From: Hysterangium stoloniferum
Taxonomy: Eukaryota > Basidiomycota > Agaricomycetes > Hysterangiales > Hysterangiaceae
NCBI GenBank assembly: GCA_015178975.1
Contig: WHVD01000011.1
Coordinates: 744,001-808,000, forward strand
Length of the DNA stretch: 64,000 nt
Reading direction: 5' to 3'
Below are positions 24,475 to 36,784 of this stretch, in pieces. Made by a program: the position numbers and the translations under genes. Below the pieces are notes generated by a model. It did not search any database and was not told the DNA's origin. It was given only the letters and a program-made list of their open reading frames with translations. Within the stretch, counting starts at the first letter, position 1. Each line of letters opens with the position of its first letter.

Positions 24475-26075
24475 ATGTCCCGAGTTGAAATTAAGCGTGT
24501 CAATGTACCACTTACACGATGGTTTCCCCCCCCAGTTCATGATTTGGTTCCATTGGAGAAGCAACCAGGCGTGATTTCTCTCTTGGCAGGAAAGCCCAAC
24601 CCCACGACTTTCCCCATCACCTCGTTCACTTTCACAGCACGCTCGCCTACTGACCCATCCATTGAAGTGCCTTATACCATCACAGGGCCTGCTCTCCAAC
24701 AAGCCTTGCAATATGGTGACTCAGTCGGCTTTCCTCAACTTCTAGACTGGCTCATTGGTCTTCAAGAAAATTTCCACGGCCGTAAAAAAGGAGAGGGCTG
24801 GAAGTTAAGTGTAGGATGTGGAAGTCAAGATCTCTTATACAAGGTTGTCAATCACATTACTCTCTTATAAAACCTATGGCATTTAATCACCTCGTGTGTT
24901 TTCTCTAGGCCTTCCAGATGCTGGTTAATGATGGCGATTCAGTTCTCATGGAGTCTCCCGTATATGCGTGCGCATTCATTTGTTTGTACCCCGCGATGAG
25001 GTTAATAATTATATGTTTCTACAGTGGTATCATTCCAATTTTCAAGGCTCTCCACTGCAACCTGGTTGGTGAGCCTCTTTTTTAAACTTCAACGTTGTGT
25101 TCAGAAGTAACACATTCGTCTGTCCCCTATAGAAATCAACACTGATGCTGACGGTATATCCGCGGAGTCCCTACACGAAATAATGAATTCTTGGCCTGAA
25201 AATGAGCCAAAACCACGTGTTCTCTACACAGTCCCTGTATGAAATTTCGTCAACACTAAATATGCTGTGGACCTTACTATCTGAATTAGTATGGATGTAA
25301 CCCGACCGGAACGACTACTACAACTGAACGACGAATTGAGGTCTTAAAAATCGCTCGAACTCACAACCTCCTTATTCTAGAGGACGATCCCTACTATTAC
25401 CTGTATTTCGGCTCGCGCCCCCGTCCTCCCTCATACTTCACTCTCGAGACCCAGCTTGGGGGAACGGTTGGAAATGTGCTGCGCTTTGACACCTTCTCCA
25501 AGATCCTCAGTAGTGGAGTCCGAATCGGCACCGTCTCCGGCCCGGAACCCATAGTGCGTAAGATTGATATGCTTACCACGATATCAACTCTGCAAGCTGC
25601 GTCCTTGAGTCAGGCTGTAGTATACAGCCTCCTTTCATCTTGGGGGTACAAAGGATTCTATAAGCATACTGAGTATGTGTCTCAATTCTACCGTGCCAAA
25701 CGGGACATTTTCGAGACAGCGATGAGGAAACATCTTAGCGGCTTGGTGGAATGGGTTACTCCAGAGGCAGGCATGTTTATATGGTAGGGTTATCCCTTTT
25801 CAAATAATTTCATCGCTGAATTACCTCCTTTTATTCACACAAGGTTCAAGCTTTGCCTCCCTCCGACTGCAAACGGGGACGATGGGGATTCTGAAGCCCT
25901 TATACGCACCAAAGCATTTGAAAATGGTGTGCTTGCACTCCCCGGAACTGTATTCCTTCCCAATGGGAACAAATCTGTTTATGTCCGAGCTTCATTTAGT
26001 CTTCTGGAGGAAAACGAAATAGATGAAGCTTTAGGGAGGCTAGCTGAGGTTATCCGAAAGGAACAACTAGCGTAG
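24475..26075 (+). CDS. Class I/II aminotransferase, ARO8/aminoadipate type
   Basis: PLP enzyme of the aromatic amino acid / 2-aminoadipate aminotransferase group, moving amino groups to 2-oxoglutarate (family knowledge). Exons: 24475-24843, 24909-24967, 25025-25068, 25133-25236, 25290-25783, 25844-26075, giving 433 aa with all phases matching. Motifs: an N-terminal ISLLAGKPNPTTFP; VGCGSQDLLYKAF for cofactor binding; GCNPTG near residue 195; EDDPYYYL near 224; FDTFSKILSSGVRIG with the Schiff-base lysine near residue 263; and a C-terminal VYVRASFS with the substrate arginine. No lesion seen. Aromatic versus aminoadipate preference cannot be told from sequence alone. Confidence 0.93.
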
Positions 26076-27025
26076 ACAGCGGCTGTGATATTATGAATGG
26101 TCAATGTTCAATTCCCCTTCAAGCTGTAATATCTGAAGCAGTTCCAAGCAGATTTCCTACTCACTCCCCAAACCAATTGGTCACTCTTTACTAGTATATT
26201 TAGATCTAGTAGGAGTAAATTTAAACTGTAAGAATATGAAGGATGATGGTATTATAAATAGCAACTCATTTGTTGGGACATTTTGAATCATCGTAAATCA
26301 ATAATACTTCCACCTGATATAATAATCACTCCTAAGAGCGTCATGACGTCATTCATAAATACTTTACAGTGTTATTGCTATTTCAAAAAATGATGAGTGG
26401 TGTCGAAAAGAATAAGATTTTTACGTTTCCTAGGACTGTGGGCGGTAGATGTTTTTGCTTCAACGCGACACGACACTAGCTCAAGTATACATGCGATGTT
26501 ACAAGATCTATGTTGCTCCCCATTAGTAATTAATGACAGAGTCTGAGTGCTACGAAACTTGAAAGATTTTATTTATTTCTCAATCGGTCCTCATTCTTCG
26601 AAACAGCAAAAAATATTCTCCCAGATCCGATTAAATAATACCTTATTCCCTGTCGACAATTTTGTCATCGGTGAGTTTTACAGTTGCAGACAAGAATATT
26701 ATGATATTATGTAATGACTGACTTTTGTACTGCTGTTTTATGGCGTTCGGTTACGGGACGCGACAATTGGACAGATCACGTGGGTTTGGAATTGCTCAAT
26801 AAAATCATTCGCGTAATTTGGTCCAGCTGGTGCACAGGTGTTCAAGTACTGCGGCTAGACTTAGGCTTTCTTGTAAGGATAGTAAGAAGCCCCACTTCGT
26901 GTCTACTTAGTGTGAACGCCCAGGTGCGATCTCGACCGATCTTACGATCTTATTGGCCTGCTCGGAATGATTCTCACCACCATGCCAGTCATCAACTCGG
27001 GACTTCCTTCCCACTGTACTAGGAC
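26076..27025. other. Intergenic between aminotransferase and UPF0014
   Basis: No gene recognised; AT-rich, presumably terminator and promoter sequence. Confidence 0.5.
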
Positions 27026-28284
27026 ATGGATGCACCCATTACGCCAGACGCGAGGTCAAACCTGTCATGGCTGAACATACTCTTCGGGTTCTCGTTCATT
27101 GCATTTGATGCTTTAGTGTCCTATATGTTCGACCTCAAAATTGGGTCATCTCTCGTCAAGGCTGCATTGCGTTGTGTCGTACAGTTGACTTTCATGGCAC
27201 TTCTCCTCAGGAGCGTCTTTGAGACTCAAAATCCATGGGCTGTCGCTGGAATCGCTGGTACGTGCGCCACCCAAAGGTGTTTGGTAGATCGACATGGGTA
27301 GCTGACAAAGTCGAATGTTTAATTATGTAGGCCTGCTTAATGTCCTTGGAGCTTTTGAGACCGTAGTGAACAGATCCCCGAGACGGTATACCAACATGGT
27401 GCGCATCTATCGGATGCAAAATGCGATAATTCGTTTTCATTGTTCATATTCTAGTTTTCAACCGTCTTGATAACAATGATGACATCTACCATACCCATTT
27501 CCATAATCGCGACCCGTTTTGTAATGACAGTTGAGCCATTTTGGAAACCAGACGAGTTTAGTATGTTATTTCCTTCCATGATATTTGTGACGGTGCTAGA
27601 TTTTGGCTTCTTTAACAGTTCCGATCATTGGAATGCTTGCTGGAGCAGCTGTGGCAGGCGTAGTTGTCGCAATGACACTTGTACTGAAAGAGATCCACGA
27701 GAATAGAGACAAAATTGAAACTTATTTGGCCTTCGGTGCTTCACGCAGGGAGGCATGCACGCCGATCGCTCAGCATGCACTCCTTATGGCATTAATGCCT
27801 ACAGTAAATCAGATGAGGTCTGCTTCTTTTTGAAGTCACTTCTATTCAATCTAAGTATTATGCAGTGTTGTTGGGATCATCGCTATCCCCGGAATGATGA
27901 CGGGTGCTATACTGGGAGGGAGCAGCGTAGATCAAGCAGCAAAACTCCAAAGTGAGGCATTACTATATTTGTCTTATGAATATCTCTGACGGGATCTCAG
28001 TGATTATCATGTTCTGTATCAGTTCCAGCACGGCATTAGGATCAATTATGGCCACGTTTTTCTGTTTGTCTGTGGTTACAGATTCAGACCACCGCATCCG
28101 AGAGGAAAGAATTGATTCAACAAAACACGTCTTATGGAAAACTCGCGATAAAATTATGAAGGGCGCCACACAATTCATTCTGGAAGGGTGGTCACGGCTA
28201 AGGAAACGCAAGCCAGCTGCCGAGATCGACGCAGGGGACACTCTTGAACTACGGCAGGGTCTGCTTTCCTCAAATGATAGGTAG
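27026..28284 (+). CDS. UPF0014/FetB-like membrane permease
   Basis: Homologous to bacterial FetB (permease of the FetAB system linked to iron export) and plant ALS3; the fungal substrate is unknown. Exons: 27026-27257, 27331-27398, 27455-27560, 27619-27817, 27866-27951, 28001-28284, giving 324 aa in consistent phases. Features: N-terminal FSFIAFDALVSYMFDLKIG helix, a first helix pair ending AGIAG, VNRSPRRYTNM loop, the signature ENRDKIETYLAFGASRREA, PTVNQM, IPGMMTGAILGG and the final hydrophobic segment SSSTALGSIMATFF, with a basic C-terminal tail. It is the intact partner of the broken copy at 15031-21652; the aminotransferase lies between the two, all on the plus strand. Confidence 0.9.
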
Positions 28285-28890
28285 GGCTACCGATGTGCTA
28301 CAGTGTCCTGCATATAAAATAGGTTACTCTAGTGTAGTACAGTAAACAGGTGCTGCAGGCCTAGGAAAATATTTTCTTAGCAAGGAATTATGAGTAAATG
28401 CGTAAATCCAAAAAATTGAAAAATTGGTGATTACAAGACTTTTCGGCCCAAAATTTTCAATTTGCTCAATTGCCCTGCTATGTACGCCACCTCCGGCTGA
28501 GAAAGTGAAAGTTACAGAGAGCTTCTAGGACACATAGCTTTGACTCTAGATTAATAGATTCATTTTTGAAAACCATTGCGATCATCTAGACTTTGCTCCA
28601 GAGGTCTTGATCATGAGCTAGCTGCTATTGAAGCCACAAGTCACTAGCTATAATTCTGGACCCGCGAAGTTTCATTATGCACTAGATGGGCCAAAACTTG
28701 TGATAACATGGCTTATCGGTCAGTATTCATTTTTACACTCATTGCCTGGAGAATGTTCATAGATTGGGTTATTATTTAAATATTATGTCAGTAATATTAC
28801 TGACAATGGATCTCCCACAGAGCGCTAATATATAGGTTAAAATAGCTTATGTAACGCAGTTCGAATTCGCTTATGTAATGGTACGAGACA
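28285..28890. other. Intergenic, small perfect palindrome
   Basis: No gene seen. A perfect 20-bp palindrome TGTCAGTAATATTACTGACA spans 28786-28805, about 85 bp before the next start codon. Confidence 0.5.
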
Positions 28891-31800
28891 ATGGGGCGCC
28901 CACAAAGGACAACAAAAATAGGAAGCGACTCCTTCTACACCGAATTTCTTTTGACCAACACTGTCAACAGCATGGTGAGTCTCTGCAGACCTCTGAATAC
29001 TAATAGCTTCTAATTCTGACTATTATGTGCGCTGCCATTTGTTCACAGTCAACGTATAGCCGTCGGCGCGAGTCGATCGTCGACATCGAGGAGCAAATAA
29101 ATGACATATTCACAAAGCATAGAGAGGTTCGCTTCAACAACGCAGATATACCAGTAATACCAGCCCATTCACTACCTGACGTCTTTACGGAGCTTTCATC
29201 AAGATATGGCGTTGCAGTTCTCACCAAAGAGGAGGAAACACAGGTTGAATCCTTTGTCCAAGCTAATCCCGGAATTGAAGTCACCCCAGAACTCCTTTTG
29301 GGCTTTGTGGCACAGGCAACAGCGAAGCATGGAGATTTCCGTTCTTCTCCGAGGTCATCGCCTGAGCTAAGTGAAGAAGATAGAGGGCGTGAGGAGGACC
29401 AGGATTATGAAGACCATCACGGAAGGTCTCGCTCTTCAAGCAGAGACTCCAGGAGCACTTCAAAGTGGAGAAATGAACCAAGAACACCTGGATTTCATCC
29501 TCCCGATTCTCCATTTGAAGCGAAGTCTAGGCAACGCTCTGGCCCATTAACTGGCCCGCCCTCTAGTTGGACTAAACGGCCCGCACCAGCAAATCGAAGA
29601 AAAAGTGATGCGGGAAGTCGCAGGGGGTCAATGAGCGACTCTGAGGTTAGTTATATATATGCATTATGTCTACACCATTATTTACCGACTTTCCGAAGTC
29701 ACCTTCCGTCTCTCATTCGCGAGCAGGCCCTCGCACACGCGCTCCTTCAACACCATCATCACCTATGACATATTCACCAGAATCTAACTCCCCTCCTTTA
29801 CCGGGCCGTCCGCATTCTCGAGCTCAGTCACATTCCAATTTTAGCCTTGACTACGGCGTACAACGCTTCGGATCACATTCTCCTCAGGGCAACGATAATG
29901 GGATGGTTTCACCTCCTCCCGAAAGATCAGACTCGTACTCGCCAAGATCATACTCCCCCAAAACCTTTTCTCCAAGGAACGCCTCATTTGAAGAAGATAT
30001 GGCGGAGAGCATCTCCTCCTTGCCTATGCCTGGACAGCATGATTCTGATTCTGATGGCGAAGGGGAGGACGAAACTCGTCGAGTATCTGGCCTTATCATG
30101 GATCACGAGCGCTCCGCAGCGTCTTCAGCAGTTTCCCTTCTAGGCCCGCACGATCGACTGGAAGCTTTACAGAAGAGTAACCAGGACATCGCTCGAAGGC
30201 TCGTAGAAGCCGAACGATCCCTCCAGAACAGATTGGCTGATCACGAGGTGGAGATTGAAGACATGCAGGCCAAAGTAGACGAGCTTAGAAGCGAGCTAAC
30301 GGCCACTAAACGTGAAGAAAAGGAGCTACGGAATAAAGAGGTGAGATAACAAATAAAATTACTGAACTTCTTCTAATCATCATCATTCCAGCGACAAAAT
30401 ATGCAGCAAATCCAGGTACTAGAGTCGGAGCTTGCAAAATTGCAGAAGTCCCTTGATAGCTCCCGTGCTTTATACCAAAGCTTACACAAACAGTACATCG
30501 AGCAGTGCAGTATGTTAATTTCAGTCACCAAATCACATGGTTGTTTTAAATATTCATGCAGATGAATCGGAGAAATTACGCACCTCTCTTCGCCAAAAAG
30601 ACTATGAGATTAAATCTCACGAAGAAATTGGTCAGATGCATCAACTTGAATTCCAAAAATGGACCCAACAGCGTGAGACTCTGGAAGCCACGCATTCCAT
30701 CACAGAACAAGAGCTCGCCATTGCTCGTCAGGCTCAAAACGAGCTTGAAGACCAGAAGCAAGAGAATCTTGTGCTCAAGGAAACCATTGACCGCCTCCGA
30801 TTTGATTTGGATGAGTTACGGGCGCGCGAGCACGCTGGAAGTGGCGGACCCAGCACTGCAACCAGTCAGTTCGGAAGTGTGAGCAAGAGCTTGGGAGCCG
30901 AGCTAATGAGTAGATGGGATGCAATGGGCGGAGACGGCGTACCTGAAGAAGAGGCGGAGGAAGAGGAGGAAGAGGAAGGGTCCGGCACCGACGGTGAAGA
31001 AATGATCCAAACCATTATTACTAGAAAGAAGCGGGTATGTCTCCTGTCTATATTCGTAGTTGGTATACATCTAAACCGGTTACTAGAAGATTGCTAGTGG
31101 CAACAAGCGGCAAGTCGTCGAAGTGACAGAAACAAAGGAATATTCAGACGCCTATACCCAACACGATGTGTCTGAATTTGTCAGTTCTTTCGCCACACAG
31201 ACGGACCCTGAACCGAAGGCTCTTACAACGGCTTCATTCTCTCAAACTGAACCAGAACCACAACGATCCATGAGCTCCTTTGAAACACAGACCGATCCAG
31301 AGCCAAAACCACGCATGGCTTCAATGGAAATTCAGACCGATCCAGAGCCTGTACCTACACTTGCACGTTCCGACCATCTTTCTACCCCTACCCATGATTC
31401 AGATGATGAACTCGCCTCTTCCTCATCCACCGTTCGTCCTCCGACGCCTAAGCCATCGCTACCGCGGGATGCGCCACCATCATATGACCAAGCTCTCAGT
31501 CGTGAGGCACTCGCTAGGGCACTAGAAGGTCACACATTGGATTACTCCCAAGTCAAAGGGCCCTTACGATATGAACTCAAGATCGCCGAAGCGACACTGA
31601 AGCAATGGCATAAAGGAGCTTCTATGCCTTTTGAGCCGCTCCCTGACGGTATTCCAGTCGAAACCCTTGAACAATGGATGAAAATCAAGAAAGAATTGGG
31701 AGCTGAATGCATGGTGATTGACAAAATCATAGCCGCATCCAAGAAAATACCTAAGGCATCCGCGCCACCCACTCCGACGATGAAAAAGTCGAGCCGTCAT

Positions 31801-32118
31801 AGGTTCTACAACATCTATAACACCTATTTCTACAATAAGGCGGCGGATAGTTCCGTCACATCTTACGCCGCACCCGTTTTTCTAGGGTTTGTCTTTTCGA
31901 CAGTGATCTTCCTGGCTCTTTCGCCTGCAACGCCTTACGCCATGCCAGGCATGCCGACGTATCACGATAGAGCCTATTGGACGGCGTTTAATTCACTCGA
32001 CGCCATAGGCGAAGGCTTTGGCGGCGATGGTGGCAACTCGAACGGTATGTGGACGACCATTGGCCGCCTTCTACTTGGGAGTGCCGAAGTCGTTCGTCGC
32101 GTCAACATGCCGTCATGA
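28891..32118 (+). CDS. Coiled-coil tail-anchored protein, KASH-like architecture
   Basis: No sure family assignment. Exons: 28891-28974, 29049-29645, 29699-30340, 30392-30509, 30562-31034, 31090-32118 (31087 is an alternative acceptor), about 980 aa in phase. The order is: an N-terminal EF-hand-like region (EEQINDIFTKH and LTKEEETQVESFVQANPGIE), a long Ser/Pro/Arg-rich disordered part, a coiled coil (residues ~395-580), an acidic Glu run, four QTDPEP/QTEPEP repeats (residues ~672-727), a hydrophobic segment FLGFVFSTVIFLAL near residue 900 and a ~62-residue tail. TQT motifs bind dynein light chain LC8 in other proteins. EF-hand, coiled coil and tail anchor together recall KASH5 or yeast Kms-type nuclear envelope adaptors. 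That function is inference from layout only. Confidence 0.78.
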
Positions 32119-32511
32119 ATAAAATGCTATCTCATGGTATTATGCATAATGAATTTGTATGATTTTTTTTCCTTCTTGGTATTTGATGACGACTTGTACA
32201 TACTTTGACGGACTATTTGACCACTCACCCCAGCTCATCACTCTTTAATGGATTCTCGTTTGGGGATCAGATGTCTTATTCACTACAGTTTTGCTCGCTC
32301 ATTATCTGCAATGTATAGTAGCTGTATCAGCTTGTTCGAATATATTGCCGGTGACTCTTTTCGTAGGATATTTTGCGGGATACTTTCTACAACTGCCTGA
32401 TTTGAAACAGGCGTTGCCGCATGTTGTCAACGTTGATTCCTCGAAAACAGCATGGTGATTCGTCAAAATAAGCGCATCCATACGTTAGCTTGAAGGTGAT
32501 TTCTGACTATT
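32119..32511. other. Intergenic between paralogues
   Basis: No gene. The 32430-32511 part resembles the intron-1 region of the preceding gene (AACAGCATGGTGA and TTCTGACTATTATG are shared with 28966-29026), marking the left part of the duplication that produced the next gene. Confidence 0.55.
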
Positions 32512-33271
32512 ATGCACACTCCCCAGCCCTTCATGTCAACCATCCCGACTGATTATATGCAGGAAAAATTCGAACAAAGATCCATTAGCAAGGAGCCCCA
32601 AGGGCACGAGGCAGCAAACCCGTGGGATGACGCTCCTGATACTCCTTCAGAAACCTCTTCTCAAGATGGCAGTAATGAGTTAGATGGCGTAGAGGCAGAG
32701 GCAAAGACTCCTTTTCGTCAATGGATAGACTCGGAGACCTCTGCCCAAGTCAAAGACAATCCTGGCATCGAAGCTACGCCCCGACTATTAATGAAAGCCC
32801 AAAATATATTTGATACGGACGAGTCTGAAACGTCGACGACGCCCAACAGGCATGGCGACCGCGAGGAAAACCAATTTGAGGAGTATATCCCCCAGCGTGT
32901 ATTATCTTCTCCGGATTTGCCTCTACTCGACCAATATGTGCAATATTCCATGACAGATTCGGATTTCCAAAGGTTCAATGAGGTTCTTGTGCAGCGAATT
33001 GGGGAGATGGAGGAGTTGCATAAGACGCAAATAGCTGAAATGCAGTGCAAGTTGGACGAATTACGTCGTGAGTTGAGGGACAAGGACGCTGAGATGCTTT
33101 TGCTTGAAGAGGTGAGTTTATTCCTGTTGATATACGAAAGGACATGTATTTAACACCGCGCAACACCAGAGGAATGAGGTCCTCGAGTCTACCCTCGAGA
33201 AGATAATGGAGAGATTACAGCAGATCGTGGTTTCGAGTCGTGACTGCTTTCATGTCAAGTTCTGCTATTAG
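32512..33271 (+). CDS. Short paralogue of the coiled-coil protein
   Basis: Two exons, 32512-33111 and 33170-33271, encode 233 aa. It shares with the preceding gene the NPGIEATPRLL segment (versus NPGIEVTPELL), an acidic/Ser-rich middle, and a coiled coil (EMQCKLDELRRELRDKDAEM versus DMQAKVDELRSELTATK) cut by an intron at the same place. It ends soon after, lacking the TQT repeats and membrane anchor. If expressed it would be a soluble fragment that could pair with the full-length coiled coil (inference). A decayed copy of it lies at 45183-45900. Confidence 0.7.
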
Positions 33272-34126
33272 TTACTGATTTATCCCTCTAGCGGTTGACT
33301 CGAAAAATAATACGATAGGGGAAGTACCTGATCATGGTGGTTTGGAAACAAGTTTCATTCCCTCGACTGAGAGCCTGAGACTATCGCCGAAGCTATCCCC
33401 CCACTTTGGAAGAGACACAGTTGCCATTTGAAATGTTCCCCGACCCGTCATAGCATGTTTTTGAGCACATTTTGATGATCCCTTGTAAACTGATGGAATG
33501 TACGACTCTTCAGATTTTTTTCCCACCTTGCTTAGCTGGATTCCTGTACAAGTAGTGCGATATACCCCAATTAAACTCATTCGTTGATGCTAGACAAGTG
33601 CAAAAATTTCTTGTAAGTGGGAAAGGTGTGGTGAGATGGTGCTGATGTGAAACTAATGCCTAGATCTATACGACACGCCCAACTGATATTTTGAAAGAGG
33701 CTATACATCCACATGTGGGACCCACGCAGATCCCATAAATCTCCCCCACGTATTTTTTTTATGTGTGCATCATTGGGTTTACATGTATTATTGAAAGCTA
33801 CTATGGAATAAAATTGTATGGTTTTAAAACATACCCGTTTCGACTGTCGCTTACCCACTGACTGCAATGTCACTGCATGCAGCCCTTCTGTCAACACTTT
33901 GTAAACCATTTAAATAGATGCTATGCCCCCAATACGTACAACCACCGCCACTGCCAAACAACATAATACTAGGTATACTCAACTATATATCCTTAAATTG
34001 ATGTCAACAATTAATTATCATTGTTGGAGAGCTAGGTGGCCTGGCCCTTCGCTCCGACCACAGACCCTTTAGGCATCATAGATTACTTGTAAACCGAGTC
34101 TTGGGCCACATCAGGTTTATTTTCAA
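33272..34126. other. Duplicated non-coding flank
   Basis: No gene. 33272-33840 recurs almost unchanged at about 45870-46430 (for example CACTTTGGAAGAGACACAG and AGGCTATACATCCACATG). It is the left border of the unit array. Confidence 0.6.
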
Positions 34127-34254
34127 GGAATCCATCTTCAAATGGTGATGTGGGTGGCTCGCTTTCCATTCGGATGCGTCGCGAGGTCTCCATCAGTTCG
34201 ACCCTAAATAGCGCGTGGGCCAGAAATGAAGTGACCGAAAGGTTGAATCTACGA

Positions 34255-35096
34255 TGACGTCCTGAGAAAGGACGACATGCGCAAATGCGCTCACAGTCTA
34301 CAAGGCAGGATATATATTTGTTATCAACAGAAGAAAGCCCAGCAAAATTTCACATACGAGAGCTATTAGAAAGTGGTTCAGTATATGGATCCACGAAAGA
34401 ATGATATCCTGAAAGAGGACTTACTGCCACCGGGTGGTTCCTGAGAATCTATCAAATGTGAAAAAATTATGCGGAGAAACGCTGTTAAGGAATGTTTCAC
34501 AAGGGGGAGATGAAAGCTCACTTGTATGTTAAACTCTGACCAGGTGATGTTCCGCACTCCGTAATGCCTACCGCTCCGTCATAGAAATTTGTGCCGTTTT
34601 GAAACTACTGTATTGTAAGATAATTGTACTAGTATACAGAGAGACGCATCATGTACCAGGCCATGCCAGTGAATACTAGTAGCATTGGGTAGATTGTTCT
34701 TTACATGGACAACCAGCCTATCAGCTTGATTGGCTTCTATGGTGGGACCCGGATATATGCCTTGCGCGAGAGACTCAGCATCTGTAGCGAGAGGCACGAA
34801 TGCACACAAACCGTGAACGACCGGAGGGCAAGATCCACTGTGAAATCATACACACGAGTCTGTGGTAGTTGGCCCACCAGCCTGCTCAATACAAAAGCAG
34901 ATTCTGCTTGTGGCCGGAGGGGAGGGAGAAGAGAGACGGTTGCTTCGTAATGAAGGGGTTTGGGAACGAGACCAAGGCGAAGTTCTGGACGAAGATACCA
35001 TATGAAAGCGGCTGGAGTGATCACCGCCAGACAAAGGCCCAGGATGACTTCAAACCGCGGTCGGCCAGTGATACCAAATGGTCATCGAGCAGACAA
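34255..35096 (-). pseudogene. Multicopper oxidase 5' fragment, unit 1
   Basis: Matches the oxidase gene 57245-58126 from its first codons through HWHG to just past the HSH microexon region. It carries an extra T in the ATGACCATTTGG start region, lacks the segment coding APDGVPRTMLVVN (replaced by ATCCGGTCGTTCA), and ends at the GTAGATTCAAC junction, where gene-X sequence begins. It cannot encode an oxidase. Confidence 0.8.
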
Positions 35097-35361
35097 CGAG
35101 GATATGAGGATTCAAATAATTTAACAGCCACTGATCGTAGATGTCGCCTAACTACCAGATGTGCGTGATCTGCTCAAAGGATTCTCACAAGGCCACCAAC
35201 ACCACTAGCCGGAACTACTGTGTATGAAGCAATCATCATTGTACAAAATTAATTAGGTATTTTCGAAAAAGTATTTGAATCAGATATCTAGCACTGCCGA
35301 CGAGCGAAGCAGAACTTTGCTCATTGGATAAATGGTACCCAGGCAAAGCTTATTGTTGATA

Positions 35362-35438
35362 CAGCCGAACCTCTCGAATCCCATACACCATAGCTTCGGC
35401 TGTTTACCGAGGTGTATGGTTTATGGGAGGTTCAACTG
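35362..35438. mobile_element. 77-bp inverted-repeat element, unit 1
   Basis: Ends CAGCCGAACCTC and (reverse complement) CAGTTGAACCTC, with ~28-bp imperfect inverted repeats and a short loop. TA precedes the left end. Its termini recall the MITE at 21807. Copies lie at 43403-43474 and 50258-50334, and a decayed one near 55518-55594. Confidence 0.5.
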
Positions 35439-36377
35439 CATTACCTTGACCTGCCAGAGATGTCACCAACATGGGCAAAGTCTCAATTTATGAGTCGCCT
35501 CAGACAAAGCGGTTATGGTGATCTAGATCCAGGTTGCTACAAAGTATGCAACAACGTGTCCATAACACGCCAATGAAATAATCCTCTGATGACCAGATAC
35601 ACAAAGAAAGGCCATCAATATCAATTCGCAACGGACACATACACGATGGAGTTAAGGCATGATTTTCTGTGTCACCATGTTCGTCGAAGCATCGAAGCAT
35701 GCTCAATTCTCCAACTCTGCATTTGTGCAGCTACTTCGTTGCTCACCCCCCCTTCAAACCTTCAAAGCTACCTTCGTGAAGAGAATGCTAGGATAGGCAC
35801 TCAGCTATAAAGGGTTATTTATGCAGCCGACAAAACGCCTCGTTCCTAGCGGAGGCCACAGGTTCATCCAGATCGTCGACACCCCTCCCCCGAGCTGACA
35901 ATCCGTCATGTATGCTTCGTGGATCAGTCACTATGAGCTCTCGACAGGTGCGTGCCGTATTTTATAATTTTCACTCATAAAACCTCATCGAAAATTCAAT
36001 AGACCTTTCATGTAATATGTTCAGAAGAAGTCCCGCTAACGGCAGGGTATGTATTGTATGTGAACTCTCCCGCAAGGGCAGTGAGGATACTAGTGGCAGC
36101 AGCCGTCATGAATAAGAGCCGCCATGAGACCTAGACGATACGATTCAGTGACCACTCACATTCTGCGAGAAATCGCATCATCGGAAGAGAGCTGATTAAT
36201 AATAATCGTAAGTTTGTGGCAGTCATGATGTCTGAGTTGATAATGCCATATTGATCTTTTCATCGGTAAAAGCTGGCTCTCTCGGCGTGAACGAATTGAG
36301 AATTGTGAAAGCTAACGATGCAGACAGGCCCACGGCAGACTGGCGGCAACCTCATGAGCTGGACCCCATCCCCCACT

Positions 36378-36545
36378 GCACAATAGAACCCCATCCCCCA
36401 CCCCCACAATAGAGCCCCCACCCCGCACAATAGAACCCCACCCCGCACAATAGAGCTCCCACCCCGCACAATAGAACCCCCACCTCGCACAATAGAACCC
36501 ACCTCGCACAATAGAACCCCCACCCCGCACAATAGACCCCCATCC
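36378..36545 (-). repeat. Short-period G-rich tandem repeat, unit 1
   Basis: Tandem units of about 21-22 bp, CACAATAGAACCCCCACCCCG on the plus strand, with about eight copies of varying spacing. Unit 3 has a longer array at 49015-49330; units 2 and 4 keep about one copy. Confidence 0.85.
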
Positions 36546-36784
36546 CGAATGGGTATTCACCACCAAAAATCTGTATCAAGCCCGCCGTAGCTAATTGACC
36601 CTCGATGATCCCACGACCCGAAGGGAACAAACCTAAATTAGGAGGGTAGTACAACTCGCCAGACTAGACACTCAATATTTAGCGTCACAGAACCTGTACC
36701 CGTAAGTCCTCTTCTAACAACAAACACGGTTCTCCACTTACATATTATGCCTCGGAAACGGGTATACGCGGACTCGGGATCGCT

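Noticed and set aside
28786..28805. TAATATTAC inside a palindrome, as in the nick site of CRESS-DNA replicons
   Set aside because: The nonamer is itself palindromic and common in AT-rich DNA; there is no Rep gene or iteron nearby.
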